Assembly: GCA_002381125.1 (NCBI GenBank)
Contig: DFUT01000043.1
Coordinates: forward strand, 1-64,000
Length of the DNA stretch: 64,000 nucleotides
Origin: Bacteroidales bacterium UBA4179
GTDB taxonomy: Bacteria > Bacteroidota > Bacteroidia > Bacteroidales > Dysgonomonadaceae
Direction of reading: 5' to 3'
Position 1 is the stretch's first letter; the number at the start of each line of letters is the position of its first letter. The notes under the pieces were generated by a model. That model had not been told where the DNA came from. It made no database searches and worked only from the letters and a program-made list of their open reading frames with translations. The translations under genes were made by a program, and so were the position numbers. Shown one piece after another: positions 6,348 through 15,900 of this stretch.

Positions 6348-8264
6348 CTAGTTATCGATTTTTGTTACTGAAAGCGTATCGTCTTTTAACGATAAAATGC
6401 CTTCGTCAACCAAAAAACGAATGACCGTTATGGTTTTTTCGTTTTCAAAAGCAGTGATCCGGTTTACCAAATCCGTTAAACGTAAAGAATTTTGAGTCAA
6501 TTCGTGCATGAGATCCGATTTGATCCGATTAAATTCAAAGTTGGATAAACCTGTTTTGTTTTTTTCCAAACATACATCGCAGCGGCCGCAATCGTTATGA
6601 TTTTTTTCATCAAAGTAAGTAAGCAATATCCGATTCCGACATACGTGGTCGTTTTTCACATAATCAATCATGCTTGTTATGCGGTTTTTGAAACGTCGTT
6701 TCCGATCCTCATAAACCGGTTTGGGTATTCTTACAAATTGTTTTTCTTCGCGTCCGGTGGTGTAAACGATAAATGGGGTTTTTTTCTGTGGAATATAGCG
6801 TATATAACGCAATCGCGCCAATTGCAAAAGCATTTGGTAAATTTCTTCGCGCGATTTCCCTGTTCGAGCAGCCAGCAGCGATTCATCGATATACACTTCT
6901 TCCGAAAATATACCGGTATAATTGCGCAAAAGCAGATGGATCAACTCATCAAATTCTTTATCGAGCCTTAAAGAATACAGTTCGTCGCGATAAATCAGAA
7001 ATTGCACACGCGAGCGGGTGTCGATTTCTTCGGTGTATTCGATATAACCCGAAAGTTCCAAAATTTTCAGCGCATGATGGGTTTGTAAAAATGGAAAACG
7101 GAAGCGATTGCAAAAATCGTGAAGATTAAAATCGTATACATTGTTGTATCCCGCCCCAACTGCAATCTGATAATAATTGCCCAGAGCTTCGTACACGCGA
7201 ACAACAAATTCTTTTGGAGGGAATGTATCGGTAATTCGTTTTTTTAATTTTACAAAATCGGCCTTTTCGTATAAGATTACTGCATAAGAACGTTTTCCGT
7301 CTCGACCGGCTCTTCCTGCTTCCTGGTAATATTCTTCCAAAGAATTGGGAAGATCATAATGCACAACAACGCGCACATCGGGTTTATCGATTCCCATACC
7401 AAAAGCGTTTGTTGCAACGATTACTCGAAACTGATTTTGTTTCCATGCATCTTGCTTGTAATTTTTTTCTTCGTACGATAAGCCGGCATGAAAATGATCG
7501 GCAGAAATGCCTGCTTTTTGTAATGCATTTGCAATTTGCTTTGTTCCTTTTCGGCTGCGAACATATACGATTGCTGTTCCCGGAACGGATTGGAGGATAT
7601 GAACCAGTTCTGTTGTTTTATTTTCGGCATTTCGAACGACATAGGAAAGATTTTTTCGTTCGAAACTTCTTCGGAAAACATTTTTTTCTTTGAAATGCAG
7701 CTTTTCCTGGATATCGCCGACAACTTCTTTGGTTGCTGTGGCTGTGAGTGCCAACACCGGGACATCGGGCAAGAGCGTGCGAATTTCGGCAATTTCGAGA
7801 TAAGAAGGTCGAAAGTCGTAACCCCACTGTGAAATGCAGTGCGACTCGTCCACTACAATCAAATTCACATTCATGGCTTGTAGTTTCGCCCTAAAAATGT
7901 CGTTCGACAATCGTTCGGGTGAAACATAAAGAAATTTGAAGTCGCCAAAAATGCAGTTTTCCAGGTTTGTGATGATTTCTTCGCGCGACATTCCCGAATA
8001 TACGGCGGTAGCTTTTATTCCTCGTTCGCGAAGTTGATCAACCTGGTCTTTCATAAGGGCAATGAGTGGCGTTATTACCAAACAAATGCCCTCTTGTGCC
8101 ATTACCGGTACCTGAAAAGTAAGCGATTTTCCACCGCCCGTAGGCATCAATCCCAACGTGTCTTTTTGTTCCCAGACCGATTGAATGATTTCCTCTTGCA
8201 ACGGGCGGAAAGTATCGTATCCCCAATATTCTTTTAGTATTTCGTGAAATAGTTCCGATTGCAT
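6348..8264 (-). CDS. recQ: ATP-dependent DNA helicase RecQ
   Basis: A 638-residue 3'-5' superfamily 2 helicase acting in recombination and fork repair. It shows the RecQ motif 0 Gln (FRPLQEEII, 19-27), Walker A MPTGGGKS (40-47), DESH (139-142), an aromatic-rich loop SQWGYDFRPSY, the helicase C domain with QEAGRAGRDG, and a zinc-binding segment near 545-575 (C...CGRCDVC). A winged helix follows. The C-terminal 65 residues do not look like a standard HRDC domain. It lies 14 bases downstream of recJ on the same strand, so the two repair enzymes are probably cotranscribed. Confidence 0.93.
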   Translation of the reverse strand: MQSELFHEILKEYWGYDTFRPLQEEIIQSVWEQKDTLGLMPTGGGKSLTFQVPVMAQEGICLVITPLIALMKDQVDQLRERGIKATAVYSGMSREEIITNLENCIFGDFKFLYVSPERLSNDIFRAKLQAMNVNLIVVDESHCISQWGYDFRPSYLEIAEIRTLLPDVPVLALTATATKEVVGDIQEKLHFKEKNVFRRSFERKNLSYVVRNAENKTTELVHILQSVPGTAIVYVRSRKGTKQIANALQKAGISADHFHAGLSYEEKNYKQDAWKQNQFRVIVATNAFGMGIDKPDVRVVVHYDLPNSLEEYYQEAGRAGRDGKRSYAVILYEKADFVKLKKRITDTFPPKEFVVRVYEALGNYYQIAVGAGYNNVYDFNLHDFCNRFRFPFLQTHHALKILELSGYIEYTEEIDTRSRVQFLIYRDELYSLRLDKEFDELIHLLLRNYTGIFSEEVYIDESLLAARTGKSREEIYQMLLQLARLRYIRYIPQKKTPFIVYTTGREEKQFVRIPKPVYEDRKRRFKNRITSMIDYVKNDHVCRNRILLTYFDEKNHNDCGRCDVCLEKNKTGLSNFEFNRIKSDLMHELTQNSLRLTDLVNRITAFENEKTITVIRFLVDEGILSLKDDTLSVTKIDN

Positions 8265-8278
8265 GACAAAGACAATGT

Positions 8279-10003
8279 TTATTTATTGCTTTTCCTTATA
8301 TCCTTTATTTCCAGTTGGGTATAAGTATTCTTGCCATGAGTGTTTTCTTCGATTGTGTAACAAATGTCGACCGATTGTTTCTCTTTTAGCAGCGGGAAAG
8401 CATTTTCTTGGCAAAAAGCAATGGCCTGCATAGGCAGTGTTACGGTTGGATCCACAATTTCCATTTTGATATGTTGGAGGTTTTTGCCTACCAGTTTGCT
8501 TTTGCCTGAATCCGTTACATTTCGGGTCAAGAAAATGGGATTTTCGTTTTCGGGACCGAAGGGTTGGAAAAGTGCCAGATCGTTTATGAATTTTGGAGTG
8601 ATTTTGTCAAAAGTAATTTCACCTGCGATTCTGATTTTAGGCTGCATCATGCGAGCTTCTATTTCGTCAAACGAAATAATGCTGAAACGACGTTTGAATT
8701 CTTCCAGATTTTCTTCTCTCAGCGTCAATCCTGCGGCGTAGGTGTGGCCTCCGAAATTTTCCAAAATATCTTTGCATGATTCGATGGCTTTGTAGACATC
8801 GAAACCGGGCACCGATCGTGCCGAACCCGTAATCATGTTGTTGGATTTGGTTAGCACGATAGTAGGGCGGAAATAGCGTTCCGAGAGTCGTGATGCAACG
8901 ATTCCCACAATTCCTTTATGCCAGGTTTCGTTGTAGAGAACAATGCTTTTTTGGCCGTTGATATTTAATTGGTTTTCAATATACGCTATAGCTTCGTCGG
9001 TAATTTTCTTATCGAGTTCGCGACGATCTTCGTTGTATTTATCGATGTTTTTGCTCTTAATTCGGGCTGAAGTTATATCGGTTGCCAACAATAAATCAAC
9101 CGCTTCTTTGCCGTTCATTATTCTTCCGGATGCATTGATTCGGGGACCGATTTTGAAAACGATATCGTTTACGGTGATTTTTTTGCGAGTCAAACCACAA
9201 ATCTCAATGATGCCCCGTAATCCGAAGCTTGGATTCGAATTGAGTTGTTTTAGGCCGTGATGCATCAATATGCGATTTTCTCCCGTTATGGGGACAATAT
9301 CGGAGGCAATACTTACAGCCACCAGATCGAGCAAGGGTTCTATTTCCGAAAACGGAAAATTGTTTCTGGCCGAGAATGCCTGAATCAGTTTAAATCCTAC
9401 TCCGCAACCCGACAATTCTTTATACGGATAATTGGAATCGGGTCGTTTGGCATCGACAACGGCCACGGCACCGGGAAGTTGATTGTCGGGCATATGATGA
9501 TCGCAAATGATGAAATCGATGCCTTTCTCTTTGGCATACGCAACCTTATTGATGGATTTGATGCCGCAGTCAAGCGAAATAATAAGTTTTACACCTGTGC
9601 TCACAGCATAATCGATTCCTTGAAACGATATGCCGTACCCTTCATCGTACCTATCCGGAATATAATAATCGATATTATTCGTTATTCTGCGCAAAAACTT
9701 GTAAACCAGCGAAACGGCCGTTGTGCCATCGACATCGTAATCTCCATAAATCAAAATTCTCTCCTTGTTCCCAATAGCTCTTTCAATGCGTCTGACCGCC
9801 ATTTCCATGTCGGGCAACAAAAATGGATCATGCAAGTCGTCTAACGAAGGATGAAAAAACCTGTAAGCTTCTTCTTTTGTTGATATTCCTCTTTGTAAAA
9901 GCAGCTCTGCGAGTACGGGGTCGATGTTTAATTCTTGCGCTAATTCATTTTTCTTGTTTTTTTGGTCGTGTGTAAGGGGTGAATAATTCCATTTGTAAGT
10001 CAT
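8279..10003 (-). CDS. recJ: Single-stranded-DNA-specific exonuclease RecJ
   Basis: A 574-residue 5'-3' exonuclease of the DHH superfamily. Metal-site motifs are visible: YGDYDVDGTT (86-95), SLDCG (143-147) and CDHHMP (167-172). The DHHA1 domain follows, with a GGHTYAAGL signature near 415, and an OB-like C-terminal domain. It works with RecQ at stalled or broken forks, which fits the adjacent recQ 14 bases downstream. The start MTYKWNY gives the usual RecJ N-terminus. A TATCTTTA box at 10127-10134 on the minus strand is a possible promoter. Confidence 0.93.
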   Translation of the reverse strand: MTYKWNYSPLTHDQKNKKNELAQELNIDPVLAELLLQRGISTKEEAYRFFHPSLDDLHDPFLLPDMEMAVRRIERAIGNKERILIYGDYDVDGTTAVSLVYKFLRRITNNIDYYIPDRYDEGYGISFQGIDYAVSTGVKLIISLDCGIKSINKVAYAKEKGIDFIICDHHMPDNQLPGAVAVVDAKRPDSNYPYKELSGCGVGFKLIQAFSARNNFPFSEIEPLLDLVAVSIASDIVPITGENRILMHHGLKQLNSNPSFGLRGIIEICGLTRKKITVNDIVFKIGPRINASGRIMNGKEAVDLLLATDITSARIKSKNIDKYNEDRRELDKKITDEAIAYIENQLNINGQKSIVLYNETWHKGIVGIVASRLSERYFRPTIVLTKSNNMITGSARSVPGFDVYKAIESCKDILENFGGHTYAAGLTLREENLEEFKRRFSIISFDEIEARMMQPKIRIAGEITFDKITPKFINDLALFQPFGPENENPIFLTRNVTDSGKSKLVGKNLQHIKMEIVDPTVTLPMQAIAFCQENAFPLLKEKQSVDICYTIEENTHGKNTYTQLEIKDIRKSNK

Positions 10004-10031
10004 TTATATCGTTTTTTCTTTCTCTCGAAAA

Positions 10032-10077
10032 CCAAAAAGCGTATTCTCCCGATAGGAGAACACTTTTTCGCTATTGG
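10032..10077 (-). terminator. Hairpin between ftsH and recJ, probable terminator
   Basis: A long imperfect inverted repeat: CCAA...TTGG outside, AAAAAG/CTTTTT, and TTCTCC-CGATA-GGAGAA at the core. On the minus strand the stem is followed by GCTTTTTGGTTTT, so it would stop transcription coming from ftsH before recJ. The rest of the 245-base gap has a perfect palindrome TGACAAGTTGTCA near 10188 and no gene. Confidence 0.55.
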
Positions 10078-10248
10078 TCGGCTACAACAATAGCGATGAT
10101 GTTTAAAAAACTTATCTTTTATCTTGTAAAGATACTATAATTTTCTCGATAACGGATATTTTTTATCGTTTCTTTTTTTGTTGGCTGACAAGTTGTCATC
10201 TTTTTCAAGAAAAAAGACAAACTCTTTTAGATAACTTGTATGGAACGA

Positions 10249-12135
10249 TTATTTTTGTTTATCGCCTAATATTTCTCTAATTTCGTCGTAATTGATTACT
10301 TCTTTTTCCAGAAGAATAGTTGCCATTTTATCCAATAGCTCTCTTTTTTCGCAAAGCACTTCTTTTGCTTCTTTGTAGCAAGAATTAATGATTTCGGTTA
10401 TTTCCTCATCAATCATTTGTTCGATATATTCCGAGCGCCGTTCAATTTCGGGTCCATACCCCAAAAATCCGGTAGCCGATTGGTTTACCAATGAGATGTT
10501 GGGTAATTTTTCACTCATTCCGTAAACCACAATCATGTTTCGAGCCAATTGGGTTGCTCGTTCCAAATCGTTTGAAGCCCCTGTGGATACTTCTCCGAAT
10601 ACGATTTCCTCCGCTGCACGGCCTCCCAACAATCCTTTTATTTTGCCCCTCAGTTCGCTCTCTGTCATTAGATAGCGATCTTCCAACGGCATTTGCATCG
10701 TGTAGCCTAACGCTCCTATTCCACGGGGAACGATGGAGACTTTTTGTATCTCATCGGCGCCGGGAGTAAAGTAGCCCACTATGGCGTGACCACTCTCATG
10801 ATAAGCCACTATTTGTCGCTCTTTTTCGTTAATCAGTTTGTTCTTTTTTTCTAAACCTGCAATCACCCGTTCAATAGCCTCCTCAAAGTCTTCCATCGTA
10901 ATGGCATCTTTGTTTTTTCTTACGGCCAGAAGGGCAGCTTCGTTGCACACGTTGGCAATTTCGGCACCTGCGAAGCCCGGTGTTTGGGCAGCCAATCGTT
11001 TCAGGTCGACATCCGGTCCCAATTTGAGTTTTTTGGTATGTACTTTGAAGATATCTTCGCGCCCCTTCATATCGGGTTTATCAACCAGAATTTGTCGGTC
11101 AAAGCGACCCGGCCTCAAAAGTGCCGGATCAAGAACATCGGGGCGATTGGTTGCTCCCATGATAATTACACCCACGCTTGAATCAAAACCGTCCATTTCT
11201 ACCAGGAGTTGATTCAAGGTATTTTCGCGTTCATCGTATCCACCTCCATATACACCGCCCGCTCTCCTTTTCCCAATCGCATCAATTTCATCGATAAAAA
11301 TAATACACGGAGCATGGGCTTTGGCTTCGTTAAAAAGATCGCGCACCCTTGCTGCTCCTACGCCCACAAACATTTCCACAAAATCGGAACCGCTCATACT
11401 GAAGAACGGAACGTCTGCTTCGCCTGCGACGGCTTTTGCCAAAAGCGTTTTCCCTGTTCCGGGAGGTCCTACCAGCAACACTCCTTTTGGAAGCTTTCCG
11501 CCTAAACGGGTATATTTTGAGGGGTTTTTCAGAAAATCGACCAATTCTTTCACCTCTTCCACCGCTTCGTCTATTCCGGCCACATCTTTGAATGTAATTG
11601 GATTTTCGGGTTTTTCGGCAACAATGCGTGCTTTGTTTTTCCCGATTTCCAACATGGGATGTTTTGTCCCCATTCGTCTGAATATATATCCCCAAAGTGC
11701 TAGGAGAAAAAGGAAAGGAAGAATCCAATTCAATATGAAATTTTGCAACGTTTTGTCTTCAAAATGACCTTTGAAATTTACGCCGTATTCCCTGAGTTCC
11801 GATAAGAGGTATTCTTCGTTCATGTTGGGTATGCGGTATACGATAAATTGTTTTTGTACTTGTTGCTCAACACTGGGAATCCGTACTCTCCACGGTGCCG
11901 TAGGTGCTTGGGTGATATTTCCCTGAATAGTGTCTTCGGTACCGAGATAGCCGATTATTTTTTCCGGGAGAAAAACGATTCTTTGAACTTTTTCCGCACG
12001 AACCGAGTCAAGGAATTCACTATAAGTGAGTTCTATTGGACCTTGTGTGTTCGGGAAGAGCAACCGTTGTAGCCCTATGAATAGCAGCAATACGCAGAGC
12101 CAATAGATCCATGAATATTTTTCGCGTTTCGTCAT
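10249..12135 (-). CDS. ftsH: ATP-dependent zinc metalloprotease FtsH
   Basis: A membrane-anchored AAA+ protease that degrades misfolded or regulatory membrane and cytosolic proteins as a hexamer. Counting from ATG 12135 (MTKREKYSWIYW): membrane helices at about 8-25 and 134-151, Walker A GPPGTGKT (223-230), Walker B IIFIDE (278-283), the second region of homology DPALLRPGRFDR (about 336-347), and the zinc site HESGH (446-450). An upstream ATG at 12204 would add 23 residues (MRISPN...) that lack family likeness and precede the first membrane helix, so I favour 12135. The product is 628 residues, normal for FtsH. Confidence 0.93.
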   Translation of the reverse strand: MTKREKYSWIYWLCVLLLFIGLQRLLFPNTQGPIELTYSEFLDSVRAEKVQRIVFLPEKIIGYLGTEDTIQGNITQAPTAPWRVRIPSVEQQVQKQFIVYRIPNMNEEYLLSELREYGVNFKGHFEDKTLQNFILNWILPFLFLLALWGYIFRRMGTKHPMLEIGKNKARIVAEKPENPITFKDVAGIDEAVEEVKELVDFLKNPSKYTRLGGKLPKGVLLVGPPGTGKTLLAKAVAGEADVPFFSMSGSDFVEMFVGVGAARVRDLFNEAKAHAPCIIFIDEIDAIGKRRAGGVYGGGYDERENTLNQLLVEMDGFDSSVGVIIMGATNRPDVLDPALLRPGRFDRQILVDKPDMKGREDIFKVHTKKLKLGPDVDLKRLAAQTPGFAGAEIANVCNEAALLAVRKNKDAITMEDFEEAIERVIAGLEKKNKLINEKERQIVAYHESGHAIVGYFTPGADEIQKVSIVPRGIGALGYTMQMPLEDRYLMTESELRGKIKGLLGGRAAEEIVFGEVSTGASNDLERATQLARNMIVVYGMSEKLPNISLVNQSATGFLGYGPEIERRSEYIEQMIDEEITEIINSCYKEAKEVLCEKRELLDKMATILLEKEVINYDEIREILGDKQK

Positions 12136-12284
12136 TTTAATTTTGTGTTTTTGAAATTGAATTGAAAAAGGGAACGATAATAAAATGTTCGGACTGATTC
12201 TCAAAATTAAAAAAATCTACGATGTTAGGCAACATATTTCCATAAATTGTTTTGAAAAATCTTTTCAAAAACCAAAGCCGGGGT

Positions 12285-12374
12285 GTTGCTCTTCTAAGTT
12301 GAACGTACGTGCCTTTACCAAAGCCATCGCCATGATACTTTGAACGGCGTTGCTCTTCTAAGTTGAATTTACGT
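12285..12374. repeat. Pair of 26-bp direct repeats 64 bp apart
   Basis: 12285-12310 and 12349-12374 match at 24 of 26 positions, sharing GTTGCTCTTCTAAGTTGAA and TACGT. They lie upstream of ftsH in a 329-base stretch between ftsH and the tRNA gene that otherwise holds no gene. Related 17-19 base motifs occur at 3064-3080 and 46155-46173 on the opposite strand. Confidence 0.75.
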
Positions 12375-12464
12375 CATATTCGATTGATCATTTTTATGCA
12401 ATACCGCGACATAAATATAAAAAAATGCAATACATTGTTTTTATAATGTACTGCATTTTGATTG

Positions 12465-12536
12465 AGGCCCGGCCGGGAATCGAACCCGGATCAAAAGTTT
12501 AGGAAACTTCTATTCTATCCATTGAACTACCGTGCC
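12465..12536 (-). tRNA. tRNA-Arg (anticodon CCT)
   Basis: The minus strand gives GGCACGG at the 5' end, a D arm, the anticodon stem GAAGT/ACTTT around TTCCTAA (anticodon CCT, reading AGG), a T arm CCGGG-TTCGATT-CCCGG, and CCGGGCC at the 3' side. Base 4 (A) faces G69, so the acceptor stem has one A-G mismatch; the other six pairs are Watson-Crick. CCA is not encoded. The length is 72 bases. Confidence 0.9.
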
Positions 12537-12547
12537 TTAATATAGCG

Positions 12548-12579
12548 CAAAAGTAATGTTTTTTTGTCCATTTCCCAAA
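12548..12579 (-). promoter_or_regulatory. Promoter of tRNA-Arg(CCT)
   Basis: Minus strand: TTTG (12579-12576), a 20-base spacer, TACTTTTG (12555-12548), matching the Bacteroidetes TTTG / TAnnTTTG consensus. The tRNA begins about 12 bases beyond. Confidence 0.7.
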
Positions 12580-12617
12580 CAACATGATTGGCTGTTGCGA
12601 TCGTTGATTTTTCTATT

Positions 12618-12932
12618 TTAGAGCAACTTGTTGATTTTATCGACAAAAAGGCGTTTGTCCGCAGCGCCAACAATTTTATCCACTACTTGTCCGTTTTTAA
12701 TGAAAAGAATAGTGGGAATATTGCGGATACCGTATTTTGTTGTTGCTTCGTTGTTTTCGTCAACGTCGATTTTTCCAACAATGACGTTGTCTTTGTATTC
12801 TTCTGCCAATTGTTCGATAATGGGAGCGACCATTCTACATGGGCCACACCATTCTGCCCAGAAATCGATTACAACCGGTTTGTCTGTCTTTAACACTTTA
12901 TCGAGTGTTGCGTCTGTAATTTGAAGAACCAT
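12618..12932 (-). CDS. trxA: Thioredoxin
   Basis: A 104-residue thioredoxin with the redox site WCGPC (28-32), preceded by VIDFWAE, and the cis-Pro loop in IRNIPTILFIKNGQ. It is a cytosolic disulfide reductant for ribonucleotide reductase and others; no signal peptide is present. It starts 19 bases after the stop of dnaE on the same strand, so it is probably the second gene of a dnaE-trxA unit. Confidence 0.95.
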   Translation of the reverse strand: MVLQITDATLDKVLKTDKPVVIDFWAEWCGPCRMVAPIIEQLAEEYKDNVIVGKIDVDENNEATTKYGIRNIPTILFIKNGQVVDKIVGAADKRLFVDKINKLL

Positions 12933-12951
12933 ACTTATTTTGTTTAAACAA

Positions 12952-15900
12952 TTAATTGATTTTAAAATCGATGAATAAATTATTTTTCAGATAGTCAATA
13001 ACATGCTTATTGACATCGATGCGCATCGGTCGCGAAAAAAGCTGAACGTTCATATGCGCATCTTTGCCAATTATTTGGAAATATAACAACGAATTTCCCG
13101 AATTGTTTTTCAACAATGCCGATAATTCGGTTACTGTGGTATCGTTTATCTCGGAAAGCGGAATTTGAAGCGTAATTTTTGATATTAATTTGTCTTTGAC
13201 ATCGGGGAGTAAGCTTATCGAATTGATTTTTATTTCAAGCTCTTCCGGACGATAGCGCTTGGGTTGTACTTTTGCGGTAATATAAACAGCCAAACCCACT
13301 CTTGCAAAACGGCCATAATTTACGCTATCTTCCCCGAAGAGCGCTATTTCGATATTTCCCACATAGTCTTCCAATTTGAATATGGTATACGGCGATCCTC
13401 GGCGCGTTTGCCCTTCGCGTACCTGGGTGATTATACCCCCGAACGATATTTCTTTGCCATTCAACGTCTGCAAGTCGTTCAATTTTACGGTATCGGCCGT
13501 ACATACGTAATTGAGTATGCATGCGTAATCGTCAAGAGGATGAGCCGATAAATAAATCCCAATCAAATCCCGCTCTTTATTAAGACGTTCCAGATCGGTC
13601 CATTCTTCAACTTTGGGTATCTCGGGATGAGTAATTTGAAACGAGCTGTCGTTCGCAAACAACGAATTCATGGTTGTTTGTTTATCAACTTGATATTTGT
13701 TCCCGTATCGTATTAGCGAGTCCAGAAATTCTTCACCCTTGCTGTTAACGCCCAAAAACTGCTCACGCGTAATGCCGGGCAACGAGTCGAATGCGCCGGA
13801 GAGTGCCAGGGCTTCAATGGTTTTTTTGTTGCACGAACTCAGGTTGATGCGCTCCACAAAATCGAAGATATCCTTAAACGGCCCGTTTTGCATACGTTCG
13901 TCAATGATATTCCGGGCAGCACTTTGTCCCACACTTTTTATGGCTGCCAACCCAAAGCGGATATCGCCATTTTTATTCACGGAGAATTTAAGAAGCGACT
14001 CGTTTACATCGGGGCTCAATACATTGATGCCCATCGCCTTGCATTCGTCCATAAATTTTGTGATTTCCGACAGGTTGTTGAGGTTGTTGGATAATACGGA
14101 TGCCATGTATTCCGATGGATAATTGGCTTTCAGCCATGCTGTCTGATAGGCAATCAGCGAGTAACATACGGCATGCGATTTATTAAAAGCGTAGGAAGCA
14201 AATTTTTCCCAATCGGCCCATATTTTATTTAGTATTTTTTCGTCGTGACCATTCTTTTTCCCTCCTTCGATGAATTTTTCTTTCAATGTCACCATTTTGT
14301 CGATGAGTTTTTTCCCCATTGCTTTACGCAACTCGTCCGATTGTCCCCGGGTAAATCCTGCCAAGAGTCGCGACAAAAGCATCACCTGTTCCTGATAAAC
14401 GGTAATGCCATAGGTTTCGTTCAAGTATTTTTCCATGACAGGAATGTCGTAGGTGATTTCTTCGCGGCCATGTTTGCGGGCGATAAACGAGGGAATATAA
14501 TCCATGGGTCCCGGTCGGTACAAGGCATTCATGGCAATGAGGTCTTCAAATTTGGTGGGCTGCAATTCTTTCAGGTATTTTTGCATTCCTGCCGACTCGA
14601 ACTGAAAGGTTCCGGTGGTTCTGCCTTCACTGTATAGCCGATAGGTTTTGGGGTCGTTCATGTCGATGGCATTGATATCGATTTTGACCCCTTCCGTAAA
14701 TTCGATATTGGCGATTGCATCCTTAATAATGGAGAGTGTGGTCAAACCCAGGAAGTCCATCTTGATAAGTCCGGTTTCTTCAATCACCGAACCTTCGTAT
14801 TGGGTAACCAGCAACTTTTCTTTCGAGTCTTTATCGTCGGCCGTGCATATGGGTACGATGTCCGAGATATCGGTTTGTCCGATGATTATGCCACAGGCAT
14901 GCACGCCTGTGCTGCGCACATTGCCTTCGAGCATTTCGGCATACCGGAGTGTATCTCTGACAAGAGAATCGCTGCTGTTGGCTGCCTCTTTGAGCTCGGG
15001 CACGTAATTGATGGCTTCGCGCAAGGTAACCTTCTTTACGTTAGGAATCCGATCGGGAACGAGTTTTGCCAGCCGATCGGCTTCCGACAGTGGCAATTTG
15101 TGTACGCGGGCCACGTCGCGGATAGACATTTTGGTGGCCATTGTGCCATAGGTGATGATATGTGCCACTTTTTCGGCACCATATTTTTCGGTAACCCATC
15201 GCAGTACCTTACTGCGGCCTTCATCATCGAAATCGATATCGATATCGGGCATGGAGATTCGGTCCGGGTTGAGAAAACGTTCAAACAGCAAGTCGTATTT
15301 CAAAGGGTCGATATTGGTAATTCCCAAACAGTAGGCAACGGCAGAACCTGCTGCCGAACCGCGTCCCGGACCCACAGCCACATCCATTTGTCTGGCTGCA
15401 TCGATAAAATCTTGCACAATGAGAAAATACCCGGGAAACCCCATGCTCTTTATTGTTTCCAATTCATACTTCAATCGCTCTTTTATTTCTTTCGAAAGCG
15501 GTTCGCCGTATCGTTTTCGAGCCCCAATTTTTGTAAGATGGGTTAAGTAATCCGCTTCGAGTTTAATGCGGATTACTTTGTCGTATTCGCCCAAGCGGTT
15601 GAATGCTTTTTTACCAAATTCTTCTATTAAGGCTTCGCGAGTGTATCGTGTTTTGTAAATTTCTTCTGTTCCGAATGCCGGATCGATAGGAAAGAAAGGC
15701 ATGAGCGGTTCGTGATCAATGGAATAGAATTCCACTTTGTCGAGAATTTCAAGTGTGTTTGTCAGTGCGGAGGGAACATCCGAAAACAGAAGGTTCATCT
15801 CTGCCGTGGTTTTCAACCATTCTTGTTTGGTATAACGCATGCGGGTGGGATCATCAAAATCCTTTCCCGTACTCAGGCAGATCAATCGGTCGTGCGCTTC

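Noticed and set aside
9257..9844. A 195-codon plus-strand frame inside recJ
   Set aside because: Antisense to the DHH domain of RecJ; no family features.
12285..12374. A very short CRISPR array
   Set aside because: Only two repeat copies, 26 bp with two mismatches, one 38-bp gap, and no cas genes in the window.
14800..15546. A 248-codon plus-strand frame inside dnaE
   Set aside because: Antisense to the conserved polymerase core, with His- and Cys-rich shadow composition and no domain.
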